64,000 bases of DNA from NCEH01 sp043195195 (GCF_043195195.1 NZ_JBAFWT010000004.1:186001-250000), one strand, 5' to 3'. Shown: positions 9,505 to 17,676, counted from the stretch's first letter. Made by a program: numbers and translations. The notes: generated by a model from the letters alone, not told the origin.

Positions 9505-10260
9505 TCACGAACCCGTCGGCTTGACGAAACCCACGTCGGCGGCAATCCCCGCGAGGCGCTCCGGCATGCGGTCCTTGCGCTCGCTGTAGCGGTCGACGAG
9601 ATAGTCGGCGTGATCGCGCGTCAGCAGCGTGAACTTGACCAGTTCCTCGCATACATCCACCACCCGGTCATAGAGCGGCCCGGGCTTCATGCGGCCGGCC
9701 TCGTCGAATTCCTGAAACGCCTTCGGCACCGAGGATTGGTTGGGGATGGTGATCATCCGCATCCAGCGGCCGAGCACGCGCAGGGCGTTGACGGCGTTGA
9801 ACGATTGCGAGCCGCCCGACACCTGCATCACCGCAAGGGTGCGGCCCTGGGTCGGCCGAACCGATCCTTCGGCAAGGGGAATCCAGTCGATCTGGCTTTT
9901 CATCACGCCGGTGATGGTGCCGTGCCGCTCCGGGCTGACCCAGACCTGACCTTCCGACCAGAGCGACAGCTCGCGCAGTTCGCGGACCTTGGGATGGTCC
10001 GGCGTGGCGTCGTCGGGCAGGGGCAGGCCGTGGGCATCATAGATGCGCACCTCGCCGCCCATGTATTCGAGCAGGCGCGCGGCTTCATGCGCCAGGAACC
10101 GGCTGAAGGAACGGGGGCGCAGGGAGCCGTAGAGGATCAGGAATCGGGGCGGGTGGCGCTGCCGTTCGGCGGTGCCGAAATGGCCCGGGGTGGGCGCATC
10201 GAGCAGCGCGCCCACCAGGTTCGGCAAACCATCGGCGCATGAGGATTTGGGCTTGTTCAC
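9505..10260 (-). CDS. arsH: ArsH, NADPH-dependent FMN reductase / organoarsenical oxidase
   Basis: Cytoplasmic flavoprotein of 251 residues that, in characterised ArsH proteins, oxidises trivalent organoarsenicals using FMN and NADPH. The phosphate-binding loop GSLRPRSFSR is at residues 45-54, and SPERHGTITGVMKSQIDW (about 109-126) and MQVSGGSQSFNAVNALR are diagnostic of ArsH rather than general NADPH:FMN reductases. The start is a GTG at 10260. The gene is divergent from arsR, with only 47 bp and one operator between them, so the repressor probably controls both directions. Confidence 0.93.
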   Translation of the reverse strand: MNKPKSSCADGLPNLVGALLDAPTPGHFGTAERQRHPPRFLILYGSLRPRSFSRFLAHEAARLLEYMGGEVRIYDAHGLPLPDDATPDHPKVRELRELSLWSEGQVWVSPERHGTITGVMKSQIDWIPLAEGSVRPTQGRTLAVMQVSGGSQSFNAVNALRVLGRWMRMITIPNQSSVPKAFQEFDEAGRMKPGPLYDRVVDVCEELVKFTLLTRDHADYLVDRYSERKDRMPERLAGIAADVGFVKPTGS

Positions 10261-10279
10261 GGTCTCGCTTCGGTCTATT

Positions 10280-10305
10280 GTTCAATAACAGTTGAGATAT
10301 TGAAC
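10280..10305. promoter_or_regulatory. ArsR operator: 8-bp inverted repeat between arsH and arsR
   Basis: GTTCAATA (10280-10287) and TATTGAAC (10298-10305) are a perfect inverted repeat with a 10-bp spacer, in the 47-bp gap between the arsH and arsR starts. TTCAATA-type half sites are common for ArsR-family repressors. The right half ends only 2 bp before the arsR ATG, so a repressor here would cover both promoters and the arsR start. Confidence 0.8.
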
Positions 10306-10307
10306 TT

Positions 10308-10673
10308 ATGATCGACGAACATCAAGCCCTTTCCGCCTTCTCCGCGCTCTCCCAGGAGACGCGCCTGCGCATCGTGCGTCTGCTGGTCACTGCCGGTCCC
10401 GAGGGCATGGCGGCGGGTGCGATCGCGGCGGCGGTCGAGGCGTCCACTTCCAACCTGTCGTTTCATCTGAAGGAGCTGGAGCATGCCGGCCTGATCCGGT
10501 CGCGCCGGCAATCACGCTCGATCATCTATAACGCGTCTTATGGCGCGCTCTCCGGCCTCGTGGATTTCCTGATGCGCGACTGCTGCCAGGGCCATCCCGA
10601 GGTTTGCACTCCGGCAGTCGCGGCCTTGGCCGCATGTGGCTGCAATCCCGACCAGGAGCAGGTCCATGGCTGA
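10308..10673 (+). CDS. arsR: ArsR-family arsenite-sensing repressor
   Basis: Winged-helix repressor of 121 residues. The HTH spans about residues 34-62 (AGAIAAAVEASTSNLSFHLK). The helix alpha-3 CxC metal site of E. coli ArsR is absent. Instead there is a C-terminal cluster: Cys92, Cys93 and Cys100 (DCCQGHPEVC), with further Cys110 and Cys112. A CC-x6-C arrangement resembles the Acidithiobacillus ferrooxidans type of ArsR, where three C-terminal cysteines bind As(III). The stop overlaps the arsC start by 8 bp, indicating translational coupling. No ribosome site is visible because the operator abuts the ATG, so the mRNA may be leaderless. Confidence 0.93.
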   Translation: MIDEHQALSAFSALSQETRLRIVRLLVTAGPEGMAAGAIAAAVEASTSNLSFHLKELEHAGLIRSRRQSRSIIYNASYGALSGLVDFLMRDCCQGHPEVCTPAVAALAACGCNPDQEQVHG

Positions 10674-11193
10674 TCACATCTACAACGTGCTGTTTTTGTG
10701 CCTGGGCAATTCGGCCCGCTCGATCCTCGGCGAGGCGATGCTCAACAAGCTGGGGGCCGGCCGTTTCCGGGCCTATTCGGCGGGAAGCCAGCCCAAGGGC
10801 GTGGTCGATCCCCTGACCCTCGAACTGCTCCGGGAGACCGAGTTTCCCACCGACGGACTTTCCTCCAAGAGCTGGGACGTGTTCGCGCGGCCGGATGCGC
10901 CGGTGATGGATTTCGTCTTCACCGTCTGCGATGACGCCGCAGGCGAAGCCTGCCCGGTATGGCCGGGGCACCCGATCACCGCCCATTGGGGTATCGAAGA
11001 TCCCGCGGCGGTCGAGGGCACGCTCATCGCGCGCAAGGCGGCGTTCGTGAAGGCGCAGCGCTACCTCATGAACCGCATTACCGCCTTCACCGCGCTGCCG
11101 GTCGCCAGCCTGGACCGCATGACCTTGTCGAGCAAGGTGCGCGAGATCGGCCGGCTCGCCGGTGCCACCCTGTCCCGCCCGGACGTGGCGTGA
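10666..11193 (+). CDS. arsC: Arsenate reductase ArsC, LMW-phosphatase/thioredoxin type
   Basis: Reduces arsenate to arsenite in the cytoplasm before export. 175 residues from ATG 10666, which follows AGGAG and overlaps arsR. The phosphatase loop C12-LGNSA-R18-S sits right after the first strand. A second pair, Cys88 and Cys96 (TVCDDAAGEACPVWPG), matches the disulfide relay cysteines of thioredoxin-coupled ArsC (Cys82/Cys89 in S. aureus). The acid loop is EDP at 111-113. The usual CTGNSCRS loop reads CLGNSARS, so the second loop Cys is Ala; this residue is not part of the relay. Followed by 210 bp before arsB. Confidence 0.92.
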   Translation: MADHIYNVLFLCLGNSARSILGEAMLNKLGAGRFRAYSAGSQPKGVVDPLTLELLRETEFPTDGLSSKSWDVFARPDAPVMDFVFTVCDDAAGEACPVWPGHPITAHWGIEDPAAVEGTLIARKAAFVKAQRYLMNRITAFTALPVASLDRMTLSSKVREIGRLAGATLSRPDVA

Positions 11194-11403
11194 GGGATGG
11201 GGCCCTCTCTCCCATCCCCCAACGACGGGGGAGCTTGGCGTGGACGCGGCCGGGCGCCCGGTGACCGGCGCCTGATGGAGTTCCCCGGCGCGCGCAGCCG
11301 GGGACCCACTTTCTTTTAGAGACGGCTCCTGCTTTCTTTCCGCGAACCGGCGCCCGCTTCGCGCGCGGCGCCCCGGTCCCCTCCCGCAAGAAAACCCGCC
11401 GCG
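11194..11403 (+). other. 210-bp arsC-arsB spacer with two hairpins
   Basis: GGGATGGG (11194-11201) pairs with CCCATCCC (11211-11218) just after the arsC stop. A second stem, TCCCCGGC (11282-11289) with GCCGGGGA (11297-11304), is followed by the T-rich ACTTTCTTTT. The second resembles a weak intrinsic terminator or attenuator that could lower arsB relative to arsRC. No open frame of interest was seen. Confidence 0.45.
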
Positions 11404-12699
11404 ATGCTCGCCCTCACGATCTTCATCGTCACCCTCGTCTTTGTCATCTGGCAGCCGCGCGGCCTTGGAATCGGATGGAGTGCCCTTGCGGGGGCGGCCC
11501 TCGCGCTCCTCACCGGCGTCATCACCCCTGCCGATATCCCGGTTGTCTGGCACATCGTGTGGGACGCCACCTTCACCTTCGTCGCCCTGATCATCATTTC
11601 GCTGCTGCTGGACGAAGCCGGCTTCTTCCATTGGGCGGCGCTGCACATTGCCCGCTGGGGCCAGGGGCGCGGCGCGCTGCTGTTTCCCCTGGTGATCCTG
11701 CTTGGCGCGGCGATCGCCGCGGTGTTCGCCAATGACGGGGCGGCCCTGTTGCTCACGCCGATCGTGCTCGCCATCCTGCTGCGGCTGAAGTTCAGCCCTC
11801 CGGCGGCAATGGCCTTCATCGTCGCGTGCGGGTTCGTTGCCGATAGCACCAGCCTGCCGCTGGTGATCTCGAACCTGGTCAACATCGTCAGCGCCAATTT
11901 CTTCAACGTCTCCTTCGACCGCTATGCGGCGGTGATGGTGCCGGTGAATCTGGTTTCGCTCGCCGCCACGCTGGTGGTGCTCTGGCTGTTCTATCGGCGG
12001 GACGTTCCGGCCAGCTATTCGCTTGCCGACCTCGACCCGCCGGCCGGCGCGATCCGCGACCGCACGGTGTTCCGCGCCGCGTTTCCTTTGCTGGCCGTGC
12101 TCCTGGCCGCCTATTTCGTCACCGCCCCGTTCGGTGTGCCGGTGGCGGTGGTGACCGGCGGCGGCGCGCTGGTGCTGCTGGTGCTCGCCGGCCGGGGCCG
12201 GATCATCTCCGTGCGCAAGGTGCTCGCGGGTGCGCCGTGGCAGATCGTGCTGTTCAGCCTCGGCATGTATCTGGTGGTCTATGGCCTGAAGAATGCCGGG
12301 CTGACCGATCATTTCGCGGTGCTGCTCAGCTGGTTCGCGAGCCACGGCGTGTGGGCCGGCGCCATCGGCACCGGCTTTGCCGCAGCGCTGCTCTCCTCGG
12401 TGATGAACAACATGCCGAGCGTGCTGGTGGGGGCGATCGCCATTCAGCAGGCGCCGGACCTGTCCCCGCTCATGCGCGAAATCCTGCTTTATGCCAACGT
12501 CATCGGCTGCGACCTCGGCCCCAAGTTCACGCCCATCGGCAGCCTCGCCACGCTGTTGTGGCTTCATGTGCTGGGCAGCAAGGGGCAGCGCATCACCTGG
12601 GGCCAATATATGAAGGTGGGATTGATCATCACGCCGCCGGTGCTGCTCGCCACGCTGGCGGCACTGGCCCTGTGGCTGCCGATCCTCGGGGCGCAATAG
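11404..12699 (+). CDS. arsB: ArsB arsenite/antimonite efflux permease
   Basis: Inner-membrane arsenite extruder of the ArsB/NhaD superfamily, 431 residues, with about 12 hydrophobic segments. FANDGAALLLTPIVLAIL and MNNMPSVLVGAIAIQQA are the two inverted-repeat hairpin signatures of this family, and IGCDLGPKFTPIGSLATLLWLHVL near the C terminus is nearly invariant in ArsB proteins. The length equals that of E. coli ArsB (429). No arsA is present, so export is probably driven by proton motive force alone. Only 2 bp separate its TAG from the downstream MFS gene. Confidence 0.95.
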   Translation: MLALTIFIVTLVFVIWQPRGLGIGWSALAGAALALLTGVITPADIPVVWHIVWDATFTFVALIIISLLLDEAGFFHWAALHIARWGQGRGALLFPLVILLGAAIAAVFANDGAALLLTPIVLAILLRLKFSPPAAMAFIVACGFVADSTSLPLVISNLVNIVSANFFNVSFDRYAAVMVPVNLVSLAATLVVLWLFYRRDVPASYSLADLDPPAGAIRDRTVFRAAFPLLAVLLAAYFVTAPFGVPVAVVTGGGALVLLVLAGRGRIISVRKVLAGAPWQIVLFSLGMYLVVYGLKNAGLTDHFAVLLSWFASHGVWAGAIGTGFAAALLSSVMNNMPSVLVGAIAIQQAPDLSPLMREILLYANVIGCDLGPKFTPIGSLATLLWLHVLGSKGQRITWGQYMKVGLIITPPVLLATLAALALWLPILGAQ

Positions 12700-12701
12700 G
12701 C

Positions 12702-13907
12702 ATGGCCCGGGAGCGGCGCTGGCCGGTCATCACCGCACTCGGCGTGGTGCAGATCCTCGCCTGGGGATCGTCCTTCTACCTCCTGGCGGTGCTCGCGGCG
12801 CCCATCGTCGCGGATACCGGCTGGCCGTTGCCCTGGGTGGTCGGCGGCATCTCCATCGGCCTGCTGATTGCCGGCCTGGTGTCGCCGCGTGTGGGGCTTG
12901 CCATCGGCGCCCATGGGGGGCGGCCGGTGCTGGCGCTTTCGGCGGTGCTGCTCGCCCTGGGGCTGGCGCTGCTCGGCGCGGCGCCGAACCTGCCGGTGTT
13001 CTTCGCGGCCTGGGTGCTGCTCGGCCTCGGCATGGGCACGGGGCTCTATGATGCCGCGTTCGCCACCCTCGGCCGGCTGTACGGCGCCAGCGCCCGGTCC
13101 GCGATCACCACGCTCACCTTGCTCGGCGGCTTTGCCAGCACGGTGTGCTGGCCTCTGGCGGCGCTTCTGGTGTCCTATGGAGGCTGGCGCACGGCGTGCT
13201 TCACCTTCGCCGTGCTGCAACTCGTGGTCTCGCTCCCGTTGATCTGGCTGATGATCCCGTCGGCCCCGCCCGGGATCGTGCCGGCCACTCCCGCGAGCGG
13301 CCATTCCGCCGCGCTTCGTCCGGAGGAACGCGCCGCATTCCTGGTGTTCGCGGCGATCCTGACCGTGGGCGGCACCGTGATGACCCTGCTCTCGGTGCAT
13401 CTCATCACCTTGATGCAGGCGCGCGGGCTGGATCTTGCCGCGGCGGTGGGGCTGGGAACGCTGATCGGGCCCTCCCAGGTCGGCGCGCGTGTGCTGGAAA
13501 TGGCGGGGCGCGGACGCCACCACCCGCTCTGGACCCTCTCGGCGGCCATGAGCCTCATCGCCGTGGGGGTGATCCTGCTGGGCGGCGGCTATGCCAATGC
13601 GGCGATCGCCATCGCCCTCTATGGCGGCGGCAACGGCATCTATTCCATCGCGCGCGGCACGCTGCCCCTGGCCCTGTTCGGGCCCGAGCGCTATCCGGCC
13701 CTGATGGGGCGCCTCGCGCGGCCGGCCCTGGTGGCGCAGGCGCTGGCGCCCTCGCTCGGTGCGTTCGCCATCGCGCACTGGGGGTCAGGCGTGACGTTCG
13801 AGCTTCTGAGTGCGCTCGCGCTGCTGAACGTGGCCCTGGTGGCGGCGCTGTGGCCGATTTCGCGCCGCGTGCGCCGGGCCCGCGTGATCACCCAGGCCGC
13901 CCAATAG
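12702..13907 (+). CDS. MFS transporter, last gene of the ars operon
   Basis: 401-residue, 12-TM major facilitator. The ATG at 12702 lies 2 bp after the arsB stop, so co-transcription and an arsenic-related role are likely. Features include a Trp/Gly-rich first helix (ILAWGSSFYLLAVLA), GLGMGTGLYDAAFATLG in helix 4 and a central loop near residues 185-205. MFS proteins in ars operons include ArsJ (paired with a GAPDH, absent here) and the ArsK-type arsenite exporter described in Bosea; this one may be of the latter kind, but that cannot be settled by eye. Convergent with the glutamate transporter ATPase, 36 bp away. Confidence 0.8.
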   Translation: MARERRWPVITALGVVQILAWGSSFYLLAVLAAPIVADTGWPLPWVVGGISIGLLIAGLVSPRVGLAIGAHGGRPVLALSAVLLALGLALLGAAPNLPVFFAAWVLLGLGMGTGLYDAAFATLGRLYGASARSAITTLTLLGGFASTVCWPLAALLVSYGGWRTACFTFAVLQLVVSLPLIWLMIPSAPPGIVPATPASGHSAALRPEERAAFLVFAAILTVGGTVMTLLSVHLITLMQARGLDLAAAVGLGTLIGPSQVGARVLEMAGRGRHHPLWTLSAAMSLIAVGVILLGGGYANAAIAIALYGGGNGIYSIARGTLPLALFGPERYPALMGRLARPALVAQALAPSLGAFAIAHWGSGVTFELLSALALLNVALVAALWPISRRVRRARVITQAAQ

Positions 13908-13943
13908 GCCCGCGTCCCGATCCGGGCGCGCGGGGCGCCTGGT

Positions 13944-14681
13944 TCAGTGTTGGAGGATCTTCGAGAGGAATCCCTGGGCGCGCTCGCTGCGGGGATGGGC
14001 GAAGAAGTCCTCCTTGAGGGCATCCTCCACGATCTCGCCCGCATCCATGAAGATCACCCGGTGGGCCACCTTGCGGGCGAAGCCCATCTCGTGGGTCACC
14101 ACCATCATGGTCATGCCCTCCTTCGCCAGCTCCACCATCACGTCGAGCACTTCGTTGATCATCTCCGGATCGAGCGCGGAGGTCGGCTCGTCGAACAGCA
14201 TGCACACCGGGTCCATCACCAGCGCGCGGGCGATGGCGACGCGCTGCTGCTGGCCGCCGGACAACTGGCCGGGATATTTTTCCGCCTGATCCTTCAGCCC
14301 CACCCGCTCCAGCAGCGCCATGGTTTTCGCCATGGCTTCGTCGCGCGAGCGGCCCAGCACCTTCTGCTGGCCGAGGCACAGATTGTCGGTGATGCGCAGA
14401 TGGGGAAACAGTTCGAAATGCTGGAACACCATGCCCACCCGAGCGCGCAGGCGCGGCAGGTTGGTCTTGGGCGCGTTCACCGCCACGCCGTCCACCACGA
14501 TCTCCCCCTCCTGGATCGGCTCCAGCGCGTTGACGGTCTTGATCAAGGTGGACTTGCCCGACCCCGAGGGGCCGCACACGACCACCACCTCGCCCGCATC
14601 CACGCGCGTGGTGCAATTCTTGAGAACGTGGAAATTCGCCCCGTACCATTTGTTGACGTTGGTGATGGAGATCATGGGCAT
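13944..14681 (-). CDS. Glutamate/aspartate-type ABC transporter ATPase (GltL-like)
   Basis: ATP-binding subunit of a polar amino-acid importer, 245 residues. Walker A GPSGSGKST is at 37-45, the Q-loop at FQHFELFPH, signature LSGGQQQR at 140-147, Walker B MLFDEPTSALD at 161-171 and the switch His in VVTHEMGFA. The spacing and FQHFELFPHL region are typical of the GltL/GlnQ/AatP group. Last gene of a four-gene operon (binding protein, two permeases, ATPase), 19 bp after the second permease. Confidence 0.93.
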   Translation of the reverse strand: MPMISITNVNKWYGANFHVLKNCTTRVDAGEVVVVCGPSGSGKSTLIKTVNALEPIQEGEIVVDGVAVNAPKTNLPRLRARVGMVFQHFELFPHLRITDNLCLGQQKVLGRSRDEAMAKTMALLERVGLKDQAEKYPGQLSGGQQQRVAIARALVMDPVCMLFDEPTSALDPEMINEVLDVMVELAKEGMTMMVVTHEMGFARKVAHRVIFMDAGEIVEDALKEDFFAHPRSERAQGFLSKILQH

Positions 14682-14700
14682 GGGGGAGATCCTGACAGGC

Positions 14701-15399
14701 TCAGCGCGCGATGGCGATGCGGCGCTGAAGCCGTTTCACGAGCATGGAGGCCGTGAGCGAGATGATGAAATAGACCGCGGCCGCGAACAGGTACATTTCG
14801 GTCAGGCGGCCGTCGCGCTGCCCGATCTTTGAGGCCGCGCCGAGAAAATCGGTGATGGAGAGCACATAGACCAGCGAAGTGTCCTGGAACAGGACGATCA
14901 TCTGCGTGAAGATGACCGGCAGCATGTTCCGGAATGCTTGCGGCAGCACGATGTAGCGCATCACTTGGCCATAGGTGAGGCCGATGGCATAGCCCGCCGC
15001 GGCCTGCCCGCGCGGGATCGACTGGATGCCGGCCCGCATGATCTCGGAGAAATAGGCCGCCTCGAACAAGGTGAAGGTGATGATGGTGGAGGAGAGCGCT
15101 CCCACCTGGATCGGCCGCGATGTCTGCAGCATCCATTGGCCGATATAGGGCATCAGGAAGTAGAACAGGAAGATCACGAGCACCAGCGGCAGGGCGCGCA
15201 TGACGTTCACATAGCTCGCCGCGAGCGCCGGCAGCACCGGCAGGGAGGACAGGCGCGCCATGGCGATGAGCGTGCCGAGCAGCACCCCGCCGAGGGTTGC
15301 GATGGCGGTCAGCGTCAGGGTGAAGGTCATGCCCTCGCGAAACAGGTAGGGCAGGGCGCGGATGATGGTGTTGAAGTCGAAATCGCTGAACACGTTCAT
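14701..15399 (-). CDS. Glutamate/aspartate-type ABC permease (GltK-like)
   Basis: 232-residue inner-membrane permease with the EAA loop EIMRAGIQSIPRGQAAAGYAIGL. It starts at the ATG at 15399, whose ATGA overlaps the stop of the preceding permease (15396-15398). About five hydrophobic segments are visible. It probably forms a heterodimer with the upstream GltJ-like subunit and is energised by the GltL-like ATPase. Confidence 0.92.
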   Translation of the reverse strand: MNVFSDFDFNTIIRALPYLFREGMTFTLTLTAIATLGGVLLGTLIAMARLSSLPVLPALAASYVNVMRALPLVLVIFLFYFLMPYIGQWMLQTSRPIQVGALSSTIITFTLFEAAYFSEIMRAGIQSIPRGQAAAGYAIGLTYGQVMRYIVLPQAFRNMLPVIFTQMIVLFQDTSLVYVLSITDFLGAASKIGQRDGRLTEMYLFAAAVYFIISLTASMLVKRLQRRIAIAR

Positions 15400-16127
15400 T
15401 TCCCCGCGTTGAAGCCGGGAACCGACAGGCGTCGTTCCAGAAACCGCATGCCGATGGTGACGACCGCGTTCAGCAGCAGATAGATGATTGTCGCGGCGGT
15501 GAAGGCCTCGAACACCTGGAACGAGAATTCCTGCATCGCCCGGGCGCTGCCGGTGAGTTCCATGAGGCCGATGGTCAGCGCCACCGAGGTGTTCTTGATG
15601 GTGTTGAGGAATTCGGACGTGAGCGGCGGCAGCATGATCCGGTACGCCATGGGCAGGAGAATATAGCGATAGGTCTGCGCGGTCGTGAGGCCGATCGCGG
15701 TTCCCGCCATGCGCTGGCCGCGCGGCAGGGCATTGATGCCGGCGCTGACTTGGGTCGCGACGCGCGAGGACATGTAGAAGCCGATTCCCACCACCGCCGT
15801 CAGGAACGGGCCGTAGCGCAATTGCTTCACCCAGGTGCCCCAGTCGTGGGGGAGCAATTCGGGAATGACGAAGAACCACAGGAACAGTTGCACCAGCAGC
15901 GGAATGTTGCGGAACAGCTCGATATAGGCATCGCACAGCCGCACCAGCCAGCGGAACCGCAGGGTGCGCGCCACCCCCACCAGCGAGCCGAACACAAAGG
16001 CCAGGAGCCAGGCGCAGATGGACGTGAGGATGGTCCACCGCAGGCCGCTCAACAGCATGTCGAGATAGGTTCCGTTGCCTTCCGGCGACGGCGCGAACAG
16101 GATGGCCCAGTTCCAGTGGTAATCCAC
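15396..16127 (-). CDS. Glutamate/aspartate-type ABC permease (GltJ-like)
   Basis: About 243 residues. The N terminus DYHWNWAILFAPSPEGNGTYLDML and the long periplasmic loop (VIPELLPHDWGTWVKQ) match GltJ-type subunits. EAA loop: QVSAGINALPRGQRMAGTAIGLT. I prefer the GTG at 16127, with GAGG 8 bases upstream; a GTG at 16136 in frame would add three residues but overlaps that site. A strong hairpin lies between this gene and the binding-protein gene upstream. Confidence 0.92.
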   Translation of the reverse strand: MDYHWNWAILFAPSPEGNGTYLDMLLSGLRWTILTSICAWLLAFVFGSLVGVARTLRFRWLVRLCDAYIELFRNIPLLVQLFLWFFVIPELLPHDWGTWVKQLRYGPFLTAVVGIGFYMSSRVATQVSAGINALPRGQRMAGTAIGLTTAQTYRYILLPMAYRIMLPPLTSEFLNTIKNTSVALTIGLMELTGSARAMQEFSFQVFEAFTAATIIYLLLNAVVTIGMRFLERRLSVPGFNAGK

Positions 16128-16183
16128 GCACAGCACCTCGATTCAGGGCGACACGAACGGCGTGGCGGGACCGCCCGCGCTGT

Positions 16184-16217
16184 CCCGGCCGGGGCGGGCG
16201 AACCCGCCCCGGCCGGG
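16184..16217 (-). terminator. 15-bp GC hairpin after the glutamate-binding protein gene
   Basis: CCCGGCCGGGGCGGG (16184-16198) pairs perfectly with CCCGCCCCGGCCGGG (16203-16217) around a CGAA loop, 12 bases after the binding-protein stop and before gltJ. There is no U tract, so it more likely shields upstream mRNA from 3' decay or acts as a partial terminator, keeping the binding protein in excess of the permeases. Confidence 0.75.
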
Positions 16218-16229
16218 CCTTGCGCGCAC

Positions 16230-17138
16230 TCAGTAGGCGGCGGGATCGCCGCTGTCGGTCGGCGTTCCGAACGCCTTCTTCAGCGGCCCGCTGATGGTCA
16301 CGTTCAGGTTGAGGTTCTTCGGCGGGATCGGCGACTGGAACCACTTCGCGTAGATGGTCGCCATCTCCGGGCTCTTGTAGAGCGCGGCGGTGGCTTTATC
16401 GACCACCGTCTTGAACGCCGGATCGTCGCGGCGCAGCATGATGCCGTAAGGCTCCGGCTTGGAGAAGGCATCGTCGGAAATCACATAGGCGGAGGGGTCC
16501 TTCGAGCCGGCGACGAGGCTCGACAGCAGGATGTCGTCCATCACGAAGGCCACCGCGCGGTCGGTCTCGACCATCAGGAAGGCTTCGGCGTGGTCCTTGG
16601 CGGGGACAATGTTGATGTTGAGCTTGCGCTCGGTATTCGCCTCATTGAGCTGCTTGATGTTGGTGGTGCCCGAGGTGGAAACCACGGTCTTGCCCGCGAG
16701 ATCGGCGATCGACTTGATGTTGCTGGACTTCTTCGAAACGAACCGGCTCGCGGTCAGATAATGCGTATTGGTGAAGGCGACCTGCTTCTGGCGGTCGGCA
16801 TTGTTGGTGGTGGAGCCGCATTCCAGATCGACGGTGCCGTTGGCGATCAGCGGGATGCGGGTGGCCGAGGTCACGGGCGTGTAGGCGACCTCAAGCTTTT
16901 CGAGCTTCAGATCCTTCTTCACCGCCTCGACCACCTTGGCGCAGATGTCCATGGCGAAGCCGACCGGCTTTTGATTGTCGTCGAGATAGGAGAAGGGAAT
17001 GGAGGATTCACGATAGCCGATCGTGATCGTCCCGGTATCCTTGATCTTCTTGAGGGTCCCCGTGAGGTCCTGCGCCCCGGCGGGCAACGACAGGAATGCG
17101 GTGAAACAGCCGGCTATCAAGATTTTGCTGACGTTCAT
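16230..17138 (-). CDS. Periplasmic glutamate/aspartate-binding protein (GltI-like)
   Basis: 302 residues; captures acidic amino acids in the periplasm for the GltJKL complex. The signal peptide ends PAGAQ near residue 22. Family III solute-binding features follow: ITIGYRESSIPFSYLDDNQKPVGFAMDIC, STTNNADRQKQVAFTNTHYLTASRF and SDDAFSKPEPYGIMLRRDD, all close to E. coli GltI. The ATG at 17138 is preceded by AGAGGAAA. The order gltI-J-K-L is conserved, here with a hairpin after gltI. Confidence 0.93.
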   Translation of the reverse strand: MNVSKILIAGCFTAFLSLPAGAQDLTGTLKKIKDTGTITIGYRESSIPFSYLDDNQKPVGFAMDICAKVVEAVKKDLKLEKLEVAYTPVTSATRIPLIANGTVDLECGSTTNNADRQKQVAFTNTHYLTASRFVSKKSSNIKSIADLAGKTVVSTSGTTNIKQLNEANTERKLNINIVPAKDHAEAFLMVETDRAVAFVMDDILLSSLVAGSKDPSAYVISDDAFSKPEPYGIMLRRDDPAFKTVVDKATAALYKSPEMATIYAKWFQSPIPPKNLNLNVTISGPLKKAFGTPTDSGDPAAY

Positions 17139-17556
17139 GTCATTTTCCTCTGGTCGTGACCGATGCGATGCCGCTTGGGTTGGCCATGGGGGCGATGCAA
17201 GCCCGGGACGCGAGGGACCGGCATGGCGGGCGATGCCCGATAAGCGGGCAATGCGGTCCGTTTTGGCGCAATGCCCACCCGAGACCCCCACGCCGCTCGC
17301 ACATCGTCCCCGTCTTTCCCTTGGGCGCCATGACGCATGCGATGCTACAGCAGCCGCGGCGGAAGTCGAAAGCTTCCGTATGCACGCGGCGTGCCGTGCG
17401 CGCGGAGAGGTCGCGGGGGAGGGGCGGCGGGGGGATTTCCCGCGAGGTCCCAGGGGGGCGTAGAACTTCGCCTGAACTTCTGCAAGTTCGCCGGATTCGT
17501 TTGGCGAACAGCATGAAGAATCCGCCTAAAACTGAACTTCTTCTTCGCTCCGCCGA

Positions 17557-17572
17557 TGTTTCACATGAAACA
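17557..17572. promoter_or_regulatory. parS-like 16-bp palindrome
   Basis: TGTTTCACATGAAACA differs at one central base from the chromosomal parS consensus TGTTTCACGTGAAACA bound by ParB. The inverted arms extend to ATGTTTCA / TGAAACAT (17556-17573). No parA or parB gene is in the window, so it is either a real centromere-like site or a chance operator palindrome. Confidence 0.4.
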
Positions 17573-17640
17573 TTTTATCCGCGGCAGGGCCCTTTTCAGC
17601 GCTGCCGAAACGTCAGGGCTCCTTTCCGCCCAACGGTTTG

Positions 17641-17671
17641 CGGCCGGCGGGGCACGGTACCCCGCCGGCCG
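17641..17671 (-). terminator. 12-bp hairpin after the amidohydrolase gene
   Basis: CGGCCGGCGGGG (17641-17652) pairs perfectly with CCCCGCCGGCCG (17660-17671) around a 7-base loop, 5 bases beyond the amidohydrolase stop. There is no U tract; read as a rho-assisted or stem-only terminator of the minus-strand operon. Confidence 0.6.
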
Positions 17672-17676
17672 GCGGC

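Larger units (their letters stand above)
17139..17676. promoter_or_regulatory. 538-bp control region upstream of gltI-like gene
   Basis: No supported gene. It holds several GAACTTC repeats (near 17464, 17474 and 17532), an inverted repeat GTTCGCC (17486-17492) / GGCGAAC (17503-17509), a parS-like palindrome (17557-17572) and, at its right end, the terminator hairpin of the amidohydrolase gene. The gltI promoter should lie in the left part, but no clear -35/-10 pair was recognised. Confidence 0.4.

Noticed and set aside
10522..12696. Minus-strand open frame of 724 residues across arsC and arsB
   Set aside because: Antisense to two well-recognised genes; composition is Arg/His/Gln-rich and motif-free.
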